A DNA stretch of 55,019 bases from NCBI GenBank assembly GCA_947630835.1, contig CANRIZ010000018.1:1-55019 (forward strand). Reading direction: 5' to 3'. The notes beneath the pieces were generated by a model, which saw only the letters and a list, made by a program, of their open reading frames with translations, ran no database searches and was not told the DNA's origin. How positions within the stretch are numbered: position 1 is the first letter of the stretch; each line of letters starts with the position of its first letter. Shown in pieces: positions 45,076 through 53,525 of this stretch. A program made the position numbers and the translations under genes. The stretch is from an uncultured Clostridia bacterium. GTDB taxonomy: Bacteria > Bacillota > Clostridia > Oscillospirales > Acutalibacteraceae.

Positions 45076-45999
45076 ATGATTAAAGAATGTATCAAAACGG
45101 CTCCTACCATTGAGGAAGCTAAAAATGCCGCTCTTCTTGAGCTGGGTCTCAGCGAAATGGACTTATATAATCTTGAGGTTTTAAAAGTACCCGAAAAAAA
45201 GAAATTCGGCCTTTTCGGCGGCTGTCCCGCAGAGGTAAAGGTAACGGTTGAAATTCCCGACGAAAAGCCGGCTAAGACGGAGGCTGTCGGGGAAAAGGAA
45301 AAAAAGCCCGCTCAGCGCCGCGCAAGGCAGGAGGTTGAGGAGTTTATCCCCGCCGAGAAAAAGGAAAGCTTAAAGCCTACCGACAAATACGACGCTACGG
45401 CGGAGTATATAAAAAAGATTGTTTTGGGCTTGGGCATAGAGCATTGTAACGTAAAAACGCTTGCCGACGACGAAGAAATTTATTTTGAGCTTGAATGCGG
45501 CGAGGATTACGGCATAGTAATAGGCAGGCGAGGGGAAACGCTCGACGCCGTTCAGTATCTTGCGAGAATGTCGGCAAACAAAGGCGGCGAAGGCTATAAG
45601 AGAGTTTTCATTGACGTTGGAAATTACCGTGAAAAAAGAGTCGGCGTTTTGGAAAACCTTGCAAAAAAGACCGCCGCAAGGGCAGTTAAAACGGGCAGGA
45701 ACATCGCTCTTGAGCCTATGAATCCTTATGAGAGAAGAATTATCCATACCGCGGTGCAGGAGTTTAAGGGCGCAACCTCGTTTTCAACGGGCGTTGACCT
45801 TGAAAGACGCGTTATAATCGCTCCCGAAAACGGCGGAAAGGGAAATTACGGCTACAGGGAAAGGAACAGAGCCCCAAGGGATAGAAGACCTAAGAGAGAG
45901 GCTTATGTACCCGAAGTTTCAGAAAACCGCGAAAAGAAAAGCGATTACTCGTCGGCTTCTCTTTACGGAAAAATAGAAGTTAAAAAAGACGAAGAATAA
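45076..45999 (+). CDS. jag: RNA-binding protein Jag (KhpB)
   Basis: 307 residues from the ATG preceded by AGGTG; a GTG nine bases earlier overlaps that site. Jag_N domain 1-55 with KKFGLFGG, an acidic/basic linker, a KH domain with GEDYGIVIGRRGETLDAVQYL and an R3H domain with NPYERRIIHTAVQEF. A basic tail follows. KhpB binds RNA and influences cell elongation. Next to yidC as usual. Confidence 0.93.
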   Translation: MIKECIKTAPTIEEAKNAALLELGLSEMDLYNLEVLKVPEKKKFGLFGGCPAEVKVTVEIPDEKPAKTEAVGEKEKKPAQRRARQEVEEFIPAEKKESLKPTDKYDATAEYIKKIVLGLGIEHCNVKTLADDEEIYFELECGEDYGIVIGRRGETLDAVQYLARMSANKGGEGYKRVFIDVGNYREKRVGVLENLAKKTAARAVKTGRNIALEPMNPYERRIIHTAVQEFKGATSFSTGVDLERRVIIAPENGGKGNYGYRERNRAPRDRRPKREAYVPEVSENREKKSDYSSASLYGKIEVKKDEE

Positions 46000-46020
46000 G
46001 AGGGTAATCCCTCTGGTGTA

Positions 46021-46053
46021 AATCGGGTGGGCTTACCGCCCGATTTTATTTTG
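46021..46053 (+). terminator. Terminator after jag
   Basis: 10-bp stem AATCGGGTGG / CCGCCCGATT with one wobble, then TTTATTTT. A smaller hairpin AGAGGG/CCCTCT lies just upstream at 45999-46014. Confidence 0.75.
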
Positions 46054-46071
46054 CTTTAAAGAGGTGGAAAA

Positions 46072-47433
46072 ATGAGTACTGTAGCCGCTATTTCTACCGG
46101 TCAGGCCGCCGGCGGCATAGGTATAGTCAGAATTTCCGGCGAGGACGCGCTGTCCGTAGCGGACAGGATTTTTAAAAGCGTTTCAGGCAAAAAATTAAAG
46201 GATTTAAAAGGTTATACCGCGGCATACGGCAAGGTATATGCGGACGGCAACGAAATAGACGAGGCGGTTGCGCTTGTTTTCAAAGCTCCGAAAAGCTATA
46301 CGGGCGAGGACGTGGTGGAAATTTCCTGCCACGGCGGTCTGCTCGTGACAAAGCAAACGCTCAGAGCGGCGCTGTCGGCAGGGGCTGCTGCTGCCGAGCC
46401 GGGTGAGTTTACCAAACGCGCTTTTCTCAACGGCAAAATGGATCTTACAAGCGCAGAAGCGGTTATGAGCATAATCGGCGCAAAATCCGAAAACGCAAAA
46501 TCGGCGGCGCTCAATGCGCTTGACGGCGCTTTGTACAGAAAAATAAACGCCGTTTCAAGCTCTCTGAAAAAAACGGCGGCGCAAATGGCGGCGTGGGTGG
46601 ATTATCCCGACGACGAAATAGAGGATTTAAGCGATGAAAATTTGTCGGGCGTTTTGCTTGGCTGTAAAAAAGAGCTGGGGGAATTGATTTCCCGGTTCGA
46701 TATAGGTCAGGCGGTAATCGAGGGCGTCGATACCGTCATAATAGGCAGGCCAAACGTGGGAAAATCCGCTCTGATGAATATGCTGACGGGCTGTGAAAAA
46801 TCAATAGTTACCTCGGTCGCCGGCACAACCAGGGACATAGTTGAGGAGACCGTTTCACTCGGCGGCGCGGTTTTGCGCCTTGCGGATACGGCGGGGCTTC
46901 ACGAAACCGGTGACGCCGTGGAAAAAATCGGCGTCGACAGAACCAAAAAGAAAGCGGAAAGGGCCGCCCTGATACTTGCCGTCTTTGATTATTCCGAGAA
47001 ATTAACGCAAGAGGACGAGGCAATTATTGAGATTTGCAAGGGTAAAAACGCCGTCGCGGTAATCAATAAAACTGACCTTAAACGAAAAATAGAGACGGAA
47101 AAAATCACCTCCCGATTTAACGGGACGGTTTTTATAAGCGCAAAGGAGCAAGCGGGTTTGACGGAGCTTGAAAAGGAGCTCGAAAGGGCGCTCGGTACCG
47201 CCGAATTCGATACTTCCGCCGCGTCCCTGATGAATGAAAGGCAGTATTCTTGCTGTAAGCTTGCCGAGGAAAGCGTAAACGAGGCTTTGGAGGCTTTGCG
47301 CTCCGGAGTTACAAGGGACGCCGTAAACGTAAGCATAGACTGCGCTATAGAAAAACTTGACGTTTTAACCGGCGAAAGGGCAACCGAAAGCGTGGTAAAC
47401 GAGATTTTTTCTCGGTTTTGCGTCGGTAAATAA
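46072..47433 (+). CDS. mnmE: tRNA modification GTPase MnmE
   Basis: 453 residues. N-terminal folate-binding domain (AISTGQAAGGIGIVRISG), helical domain, inserted G-domain with GRPNVGKSALMN, GTTRD, DTAGLHE and NKTD, and C-terminal FCVGK with the catalytic cysteine. With MnmG it modifies wobble U34 (cmnm5). Ribosome binding site GAGGTGG. mnmG follows across a 33-base gap that contains parS. Confidence 0.97.
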   Translation: MSTVAAISTGQAAGGIGIVRISGEDALSVADRIFKSVSGKKLKDLKGYTAAYGKVYADGNEIDEAVALVFKAPKSYTGEDVVEISCHGGLLVTKQTLRAALSAGAAAAEPGEFTKRAFLNGKMDLTSAEAVMSIIGAKSENAKSAALNALDGALYRKINAVSSSLKKTAAQMAAWVDYPDDEIEDLSDENLSGVLLGCKKELGELISRFDIGQAVIEGVDTVIIGRPNVGKSALMNMLTGCEKSIVTSVAGTTRDIVEETVSLGGAVLRLADTAGLHETGDAVEKIGVDRTKKKAERAALILAVFDYSEKLTQEDEAIIEICKGKNAVAVINKTDLKRKIETEKITSRFNGTVFISAKEQAGLTELEKELERALGTAEFDTSAASLMNERQYSCCKLAEESVNEALEALRSGVTRDAVNVSIDCAIEKLDVLTGERATESVVNEIFSRFCVGK

Positions 47434-47436
47434 TTT

Positions 47437-47452
47437 TGTTTCACGTGAAACA
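47437..47452. other. parS centromere site
   Basis: TGTTTCACGTGAAACA, a perfect 16-base palindrome equal to the bacterial parS consensus. It lies in the 33-base gap between mnmE and mnmG and is the loading site for ParB encoded about 5 kb away. Confidence 0.95.
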
Positions 47453-47466
47453 TTTGGAGTAAGGAT

Positions 47467-49338
47467 ATGGAATATTTTGCAAAGGAATATGACGTAGCGG
47501 TAATCGGCGCCGGTCACGCCGGGGTTGAAGCGGCTCTTGCTTCGGCGAGGTTGGGAGTCAAGACCGTTGTTTTTGCAATAAATCTTGATTCCGTCGGCAA
47601 TATGCCCTGCAACCCGTCCATAGGCGGCACGTCCAAGGGTCATCTTGTCAGAGAGGTTGACGCTCTCGGCGGCGAAATGGGAAAGGCCGCCGACAAAACT
47701 CAAATTCAAACAAGAATGCTCAACAGGGGAAAAGGCCCTGCCGTTCACTCGTTGAGGGCTCAAATAGACAGGCGGGAATATTCCAAATACATCAAGCATG
47801 TTCTTGAATTGCAGGAAAATCTTGACTTGAAACAGGCGGAAATAGTCGATATACGGAAAACGGCGGACGGTAAATGGCAGCTTAAAACAATGCTTGAAGC
47901 CGTTTACACCGCGCAATGCGTCGTCCTTGCCACGGGTACTTTTTTGGGCGGAAGGATATATATCGGCGAGACGTCGTTTGAAAGCGGGCCGGACGGTATG
48001 TTCCCGGCGACAAAGCTTTCCGAAAGCCTTAAAAAGCTGAATATACCGCTGAGAAGATTTAAAACAGGCACTCCGCCGAGGGTAAACAGAAGGAGCATAG
48101 ATTTTTCCGTACTTGAAAAGCAGGTGGGCGACGAAACCGAAACCTCGTTTTCATTTGAAAGCGAAGCTCCGCCGGAAAACAAGTCGTTTTGCTATATAGC
48201 CTATACGAACGACGAAACGAAAAAGGTCATACTTGAAAATCTTGACAGGTCGCCGATGTACAGCGGCAAAATCGAAGGCATAGGACCTCGCTACTGTCCG
48301 AGCTTCGAGGATAAAATAGTCCGTTTCCCCGATAAGCCGAGGCATCAGTTTTTTATAGAACCCTGCGGGCTTGATACGGAGGAAATGTATTTGCAGGGTA
48401 TGTCGTCGTCGCTGCCCGAGGAGGTACAGTTAAAATTCCTTAAAACCATCAAGGGCTTTGAAAACGCAGAGGTTATGAGAACGGCTTACGCTATCGAATA
48501 CGATTGCGTCGATCCGCTGGCGCTGAAGCCGAGCTTGGAGTTCCTTGATCTCGAGGGGCTTTTCGGCGCAGGGCAGTTTAACGGCTCATCGGGTTATGAG
48601 GAGGCTGCGGCGCAGGGAATTATCGCGGGCATTAACGCCGCTTTGAAGGTCAAGGGAGAGGAAGCGTTTATACTTGACAGGGCTTCCTCTTATATAGGCA
48701 CGCTTATCGACGACCTTGTTACAAAGGGCTGTATGGACCCTTACAGAATGATGACCTCAAGAAGCGAATACAGGCTTTTGCTGAGACAGGATAACGCCGA
48801 TTTGAGGCTTACGCCTTACGGCTATAAGCTCGGGCTTATTTCCGAAAAAAGGTACGGGGCTTTTCTCGACAAAGTAAATAAAATAGACGCGGAAAAGCGC
48901 AGAGCCGAAGAAACCACAATCCATATGAGCGACGAATTGCAAAATTTGCTCGTTTCGCTCGGAACAACTCCGCTTGAAAAGGGCGTTAAGCTTGCGGAGC
49001 TTTTAAAAAGGCCTCAATTAAGCTATGCGGATTTGGCTCCTTTTGACAGCGAAAGACCCGATTTGCCCGCAGAGATATTCGAGCAGGTGGAAACCGAGCT
49101 TAAATACGAGGGCTATATCAAACGCCAGCAGGCGCAGATTAACGAAATGAGAAGGCTCGAAGTGAAAACTCTGCCCGAGGATATAGATTACAACGGTATT
49201 GACGGGCTTCGTCTTGAAGCGAGGGAAAAGCTTACAAAAATAAGACCGCACAGCGTGGGGCAGGCTTCAAGAATTTCGGGCGTTTCTCCGTCCGACATCT
49301 CCGTGCTGCTCATCTATTTGAGCAAAACGGGCAGGTAA
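47467..49338 (+). CDS. mnmG: tRNA uridine-5-carboxymethylaminomethyl synthesis enzyme MnmG
   Basis: 623 residues. FAD-binding VIGAGHAGVEAALASARLG at the N-terminus, CNPSIGGTSKGHLVREVDALGG, TGTFLGG and a C-terminal helical MnmE-binding domain. Full length. Partner of MnmE. Confidence 0.97.
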   Translation: MEYFAKEYDVAVIGAGHAGVEAALASARLGVKTVVFAINLDSVGNMPCNPSIGGTSKGHLVREVDALGGEMGKAADKTQIQTRMLNRGKGPAVHSLRAQIDRREYSKYIKHVLELQENLDLKQAEIVDIRKTADGKWQLKTMLEAVYTAQCVVLATGTFLGGRIYIGETSFESGPDGMFPATKLSESLKKLNIPLRRFKTGTPPRVNRRSIDFSVLEKQVGDETETSFSFESEAPPENKSFCYIAYTNDETKKVILENLDRSPMYSGKIEGIGPRYCPSFEDKIVRFPDKPRHQFFIEPCGLDTEEMYLQGMSSSLPEEVQLKFLKTIKGFENAEVMRTAYAIEYDCVDPLALKPSLEFLDLEGLFGAGQFNGSSGYEEAAAQGIIAGINAALKVKGEEAFILDRASSYIGTLIDDLVTKGCMDPYRMMTSRSEYRLLLRQDNADLRLTPYGYKLGLISEKRYGAFLDKVNKIDAEKRRAEETTIHMSDELQNLLVSLGTTPLEKGVKLAELLKRPQLSYADLAPFDSERPDLPAEIFEQVETELKYEGYIKRQQAQINEMRRLEVKTLPEDIDYNGIDGLRLEAREKLTKIRPHSVGQASRISGVSPSDISVLLIYLSKTGR

Positions 49339-49348
49339 AGGGGTAAAT

Positions 49349-50062
49349 ATGCTTAACAGAGAACTGCTTTGCAGGGTAACGAAAAATTTTAATACGGAGC
49401 TTGACGAAAATGCGCTTGAACGGCTTGACGTCTTTGCCGAAATGCTTGTCGAAACGAACAAAAGCTTCAATCTGACGGCAATTACACAGCCCGACGAGGT
49501 GAGTTTAAAGCATTTTGCCGATTGCCTTGCGATTTTTAAATTTGTCGATTTTCCCGAAAATTCTTCCGTTATCGACGTGGGAACGGGCGCGGGCTTCCCG
49601 GGGCTTGTTTTGCTGATGGCAAGACCGGATTTAAAAGTTACGCTCCTTGATTCAACAAAAAAGAAGCTCGGCTTTATCGAAAACGTGTTGAAAGAAACCG
49701 GTTTAAACGCTCAACTCCTCCACGCAAGGGCGGAGGAGGCGGGGAAAATGCCCGAATACAGGGAAAAATTTGATTTTGCGGCGGCGAGGGCGGTTGCAAA
49801 CCTTTGCAGTCTTTCGGAATACTGTCTGCCCTTTGTTAAAGTCGGCGGCAAGTTTGTTTCAATGAAATCCGCTTCGTCGGACGAGGAATTTTTACAGGCA
49901 AAAAAAGCGGTCGGGCTTTTGGGCGGGGAATTTTGCGGCGATTATCTGTTCGATTTGGCGGAAAATCTCCCCCGCAGGATTTTTACCGTAAAAAAGATTT
50001 CGCAAACTCCGACAAAATATCCGAGGCCCTCCGCCAAGATTGCAAAAAGCCCTATAAAATAA
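49349..50062 (+). CDS. rsmG: 16S rRNA (guanine-527-N7) methyltransferase RsmG
   Basis: 237 residues. SAM motif VIDVGTGAGFPGLVL near residue 73, LDSTKKKLGFIE, AEEAGKM, AARAVANL, and a C-terminal TPTKYPRPSAKIAKSPI resembling the family's RKxGTPxKxPL end. Starts ten bases after mnmG. Loss of RsmG gives low-level streptomycin resistance in other bacteria. Confidence 0.95.
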   Translation: MLNRELLCRVTKNFNTELDENALERLDVFAEMLVETNKSFNLTAITQPDEVSLKHFADCLAIFKFVDFPENSSVIDVGTGAGFPGLVLLMARPDLKVTLLDSTKKKLGFIENVLKETGLNAQLLHARAEEAGKMPEYREKFDFAAARAVANLCSLSEYCLPFVKVGGKFVSMKSASSDEEFLQAKKAVGLLGGEFCGDYLFDLAENLPRRIFTVKKISQTPTKYPRPSAKIAKSPIK

Positions 50063-50108
50063 TCCCGAAAGCCGCAAAACAGCGTCGTTTTCGGGCGAAC
50101 GAAAATTC

Positions 50109-50138
50109 TTTACAAAACCGCCTTTTCGGTGTTATCCT
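50109..50138 (+). promoter_or_regulatory. Probable noc promoter
   Basis: TTTACA (50109-50114), an 18-base spacer and TATCCT (50133-50138), before the noc start at 50173. A palindrome CCCGAAA/TTTCGGG (50064-50096) precedes it but lacks a T-run. Confidence 0.35.
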
Positions 50139-50172
50139 ATGTTCAGAGGACAAGCACTGAGGAGGTGTTTTT

Positions 50173-51009
50173 TTGAAGTCGGAAAAAATAAAATGCGCCG
50201 CTGAGGTCTACAATATTCCGCAGGATTTAATAGACCCCAATCCCGAACAGCCGAGAAGAAGATTTGACTTCGACGAGCTTGAAGGTTTGGCGCAGTCAAT
50301 AAGGGAAAACGGAATTTTACAGCCGATTACGGTTAAACGCTCGGGCGAAAAGCGTTTTGAGCTTGTGTCGGGAGAAAGAAGACTCAGGGCGGCGCGGCTT
50401 GTCGGCTTTTCAAAAATACCCGCCATAGTCGTTGACATCGACGAAAAGGATTCGGCGGTATTTTCCCTGCTTGAAAACCTGCAAAGGCAGGGGCTTGACT
50501 TTTTTGAAGAGGCGGAGGCAATAGAACGGCTCATAAACGATTTTTCCATGAGCCGCGAGGACGTTGCGAGGCGTTTGGGCTTGGCGCAGTCAACAATTTC
50601 AAACAAATTGAGAATACTGAAGCTGCCCGAGGAAATGAGATTCAAGCTTTCAAGGGCGGGATTAAGCGAAAGACACGCAAGGGCGCTTTTGACGCTGCCC
50701 GACGACATTCAGCGTGCGAGAGCGCTTTCCATAATAATTGACAGGCGGCTGAACGTAGCCGAGACCGAAAGACTCATAGAGCAGATGATTTCAAGAAGCC
50801 AAAAGCCCAAAAGCGCAATAAAGGGCATAAGGGACATAAGGCTTTTCATAAACACGTTAAACCATGCCGTTGATACCATAAGGCGGGCGGGCGTAGACGC
50901 GGACACCGCCAAGAGCGAAACGGCGGAATATATAGAATATATTGTCAGAATACCGAAGCTCGAGCAGCTTCGCATAAGCCTTCCCGGAGATTCGGGCGAG
51001 GCTGTCTAA
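50173..51009 (+). CDS. noc: ParB-family nucleoid occlusion protein (Noc-like)
   Basis: 278 residues with a TTG start, supported by GAGGAGGTG seven bases upstream. CTP-binding SGERRLRAAR (GERR 67-70) and ENLQRQ, then the helix-turn-helix LGLAQ139STISNK145LR with R167 in SERHARALL. The Q/K/R pattern is that of Noc rather than ParB. Position after rsmG and before parA is as in Bacillus. Noc normally carries an N-terminal amphipathic membrane helix; here the chain begins directly with the CTP-binding domain and no such helix is seen. Confidence 0.82.
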   Translation: MKSEKIKCAAEVYNIPQDLIDPNPEQPRRRFDFDELEGLAQSIRENGILQPITVKRSGEKRFELVSGERRLRAARLVGFSKIPAIVVDIDEKDSAVFSLLENLQRQGLDFFEEAEAIERLINDFSMSREDVARRLGLAQSTISNKLRILKLPEEMRFKLSRAGLSERHARALLTLPDDIQRARALSIIIDRRLNVAETERLIEQMISRSQKPKSAIKGIRDIRLFINTLNHAVDTIRRAGVDADTAKSETAEYIEYIVRIPKLEQLRISLPGDSGEAV

Positions 51010-51103
51010 ACAAGTTAAAACAGGTGCGCTTTAAAACCCCTGTTGAAGCGTACCGTTTTAAATACCCATATCCTTCTCTTTCACACCCCACATCCACAGC
51101 AAG

Positions 51104-51140
51104 ACGACGGTTATCGGAATTTCACCGATGCCGTCGTTTT
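51104..51140 (+). terminator. Terminator after noc
   Basis: Outer stem ACGACGG / CCGTCGT plus inner ATCGG / CCGAT, then four Ts. The parS site begins four bases later. Confidence 0.65.
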
Positions 51141-51144
51141 GCGT

Positions 51145-51160
51145 TGTTCCACGTGAAACA
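51145..51160. other. parS centromere site (second)
   Basis: TGTTCCACGTGAAACA, one base off the perfect palindrome and a known form of parS in Bacillus-type chromosomes. It lies in the 255-base noc-parA gap. Confidence 0.92.
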
Positions 51161-51264
51161 TTATTGTATATATCCCGTAAAATTTGACAAAAGGTATTTT
51201 ATTTTGCTTTTATTTGTGCTATACTCTTATTAATACGCTGATAATATTAACGGAGTGACTTAAT

Positions 51265-52026
51265 TTGGCAAAAACCATTTCTGTAATAAATCAAAAGGGC
51301 GGGGTAGGCAAAACCACCACCGCAGTCAACCTATCCGCGGCGGTCGGGGCTATGGGCAAAAAGGTTTTGCTTGTAGATATAGACCCGCAGGGGAATTCCA
51401 CAAGCGGTTACGGGATTAATAAAAGGGAAATTCAAAATTCAACCTACGATATGCTTATAAATTCCGTTAAAGCGTCGCAAGCCGTTATTAAAACAAAGTT
51501 TAAAAATGTTGATTTACTGCCGTCCGACATTAATCTTGCGGGCGCAGAGGTTGAGATGATAGGCATTAACAGGCGCGAAAGCCTCGTTAAAATGGCGTTG
51601 GCGGAAATTTGGGACGCTTATGATTTTATTTTTCTTGACTGTCCGCCGTCGCTGGGGCTTATTACGATAAACGCCCTTTGTGCGAGCGACACTTTTTTGG
51701 TTCCCATTCAGTGCGAATATTACGCGCTGGAGGGTTTGGCTCAGCTTATGGCGACCGTAAGGCAGATAAAGCGGCTTTACAACCCGCAGTTGGAGCTTGA
51801 GGGCGTTTTGCTGACGATGTACGACGGCAGGCTCAATCTTACGGCGCAGGTTGCCGACGAGGTTAAACGCTTTTTTCCAAAAAAGGTTTATTCTTCCGCA
51901 ATCCCGAGAAACGTCAGGCTTTCGGAGGCGCCGAGCTTCGGCGAGCCCGTAATGTATTATGACAGAAGCTCCAAGGGCGCTGTCGCATATGAGAATTTTG
52001 CAAAGGAGTTTTTAAAAAAGCAGTAA
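51265..52026 (+). CDS. parA: Chromosome partitioning ATPase ParA (Soj)
   Basis: 253 residues with a TTG start, nine bases after GGAG. Deviant Walker A NQKGGVGKTTTAVNL near residue 8, VDIDPQGNSTSG, FIFLDCPPSLGL, and the C-terminal DNA-binding block with IPRNVRLSEAPSFGEPV. It drives origin segregation with ParB and, in Bacillus, regulates DnaA. An unrelated lipoprotein gene lies between it and parB. Confidence 0.96.
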   Translation: MAKTISVINQKGGVGKTTTAVNLSAAVGAMGKKVLLVDIDPQGNSTSGYGINKREIQNSTYDMLINSVKASQAVIKTKFKNVDLLPSDINLAGAEVEMIGINRRESLVKMALAEIWDAYDFIFLDCPPSLGLITINALCASDTFLVPIQCEYYALEGLAQLMATVRQIKRLYNPQLELEGVLLTMYDGRLNLTAQVADEVKRFFPKKVYSSAIPRNVRLSEAPSFGEPVMYYDRSSKGAVAYENFAKEFLKKQ

Positions 52027-52041
52027 AGGAGATTTTCAAGT

Positions 52042-52635
52042 ATGAAAAGCCTAAAGCTTATACCGATTATACTTATTGTTTTGAGCGTTGCGTTGACGGC
52101 TTGCCGGCAGAGGAGAACATTTGAGCCCGCGCCGATTATCACAACCACCCGCAAGGTTACGGAGCGGCAAACAGTGGCTATGAGCGAATTTAAGGTTTTC
52201 GGCACTCAAATGGGAATGAGTATTGAACAGGTGCAGAAAATTATAGGTGAAAACGCCGGGCTTTTGTTAAGCGAAAACGGGCAATGTTACTTTGCCATTG
52301 AAAAGGATAACCTTGAGTTTGTCAATAAAGGCGTCAAGTCCACCGTATATTTTATATTCGATTTGTATGCAAATTTATGCGAAATTCAGTACGAAACGAG
52401 CGAGGGAACGGGCTTTAATCTGGAGCAGGCGATAAAACGCTTTGACGGTTTGTACGGCAGGCATGTGAAATCGGAAAGCGGCGAGAACGACAATTATATT
52501 TGGTATTCCAAAGGCGATTATATTTTGATAACCTTAACGTCGGACGGAAAAGACGCAATTACATATTTCGGCGAGGATTATTTTAAGCAAAACTATCCCG
52601 AGGAATACAAGGCGTTTAATAAGAAGGGAGCATGA
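52042..52635 (+). CDS. Lipoprotein of unknown function between parA and parB
   Basis: 197 residues. Basic start, hydrophobic segment and lipobox ALTAC (Cys21). After a Thr-rich spacer, the mature part opens with MGMSIEQVQKIIGENAG, a pattern like the SmpA/BamE/BLIP fold (small helix then sheet); the rest is beta-rich with FDLYANLCEIQY and FNLEQAIKRFDGLYG. Ribosome binding site AAAGGAG. It starts 15 bases after parA and its stop codon lies three bases before the parB ATG, so all three should be cotranscribed. A membrane-surface protein inside the segregation operon is unexpected. Fold suggestion is tentative. Confidence 0.75.
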   Translation: MKSLKLIPIILIVLSVALTACRQRRTFEPAPIITTTRKVTERQTVAMSEFKVFGTQMGMSIEQVQKIIGENAGLLLSENGQCYFAIEKDNLEFVNKGVKSTVYFIFDLYANLCEIQYETSEGTGFNLEQAIKRFDGLYGRHVKSESGENDNYIWYSKGDYILITLTSDGKDAITYFGEDYFKQNYPEEYKAFNKKGA

Positions 52636-52637
52636 TA

Positions 52638-53501
52638 ATGGCGGCAAAAAAAGGCGGGCTCGGAAAGGGCATAGACGCGTTAATTTACGACAATTCCGTA
52701 GACAGCGGCTTGGGAGAGAGCGTTAAGCTTTCCATAAACGAAATTGAACCCAATCACGAACAGCCGAGAAAAAGCTTCCGGCCGGAGGCGCTTTCGGAGC
52801 TTGCAAAATCAATAGGTGAGAACGGCGTTTTACAGCCGTTGCTTGTAAGGCCGATGGCGGACGGCAGCTACAGGATTGTCGCTGGCGAAAGAAGATACCG
52901 CGCGGCAAGAATGGCGGGTTTAACCGAGGTTCCCGTCACAATCAGGGAAATGACGGACGAGGAGGAGAGCCTGTTCGCTCTTATCGAAAATCTGCACAGG
53001 GAAGATTTAAACGTAATTGAGGAAGCGGAGGGCATAAAGGCTCTTATCGACAAATTCGGTTTAACCCAGGAGGAAGCGGCGCAAAGGGTCGGCAAGTCAA
53101 GGGAAGCGGTTGCGAATATTTTAAGGCTTTTGAAGCTTCCCGATGAAATTGCCGAATATGTAAAGCAGGGCGATATTTCAATGGGTCATGCAAGGGCGCT
53201 GCTGTCGTTTGAGGACAGGAACGAGGCGCTCAAAGCTGCGAAGATGATTGTTGAGGGCGGCATTTCCGTTCGGGATACCGAACGCCTTGCAAAAAGCGCC
53301 CAAAAGGAAAAGAAAAGTCCCGAAAGACGTCAAAAAAGGCGGGACAGCTTTTACGACGAGGCGGAGCTTGCGCTTACGCAGACGCTCGGCAGAAGGACAA
53401 AGGTTTTCGTTTCCAAGGGCGGGAGCGGAACGCTTGAAATAGAGTTTTTCTCAAAATCCGACCTTGAAAAGCTGACGAAACAGCTTGAAGAGCTTGAATA
53501 A
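52638..53501 (+). CDS. parB: Chromosome partitioning protein ParB (Spo0J)
   Basis: 287 residues from the ATG seven bases after AAGGGAG; an ATG six bases earlier is too close to that site. ParA-stimulating start KKGGLGKGIDALI, CTP-binding AGERRYRAAR and ENLHREDLN, helix-turn-helix GKSREAVANILRLLKLP with MGHARALL (Gly where Noc has Arg), C-terminal dimer domain with GSGTLEIEFFS. Binds the two parS sites upstream. Confidence 0.95.
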   Translation: MAAKKGGLGKGIDALIYDNSVDSGLGESVKLSINEIEPNHEQPRKSFRPEALSELAKSIGENGVLQPLLVRPMADGSYRIVAGERRYRAARMAGLTEVPVTIREMTDEEESLFALIENLHREDLNVIEEAEGIKALIDKFGLTQEEAAQRVGKSREAVANILRLLKLPDEIAEYVKQGDISMGHARALLSFEDRNEALKAAKMIVEGGISVRDTERLAKSAQKEKKSPERRQKRRDSFYDEAELALTQTLGRRTKVFVSKGGSGTLEIEFFSKSDLEKLTKQLEELE

Positions 53502-53525
53502 CAAATAAATTCGGAGGAAACAAAA

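Noticed and set aside
51184-51225. TTGACA and TATACT before parA as a promoter
   Set aside because: The boxes are 30 bases apart, too far for a single promoter, and no better partner for either was found.
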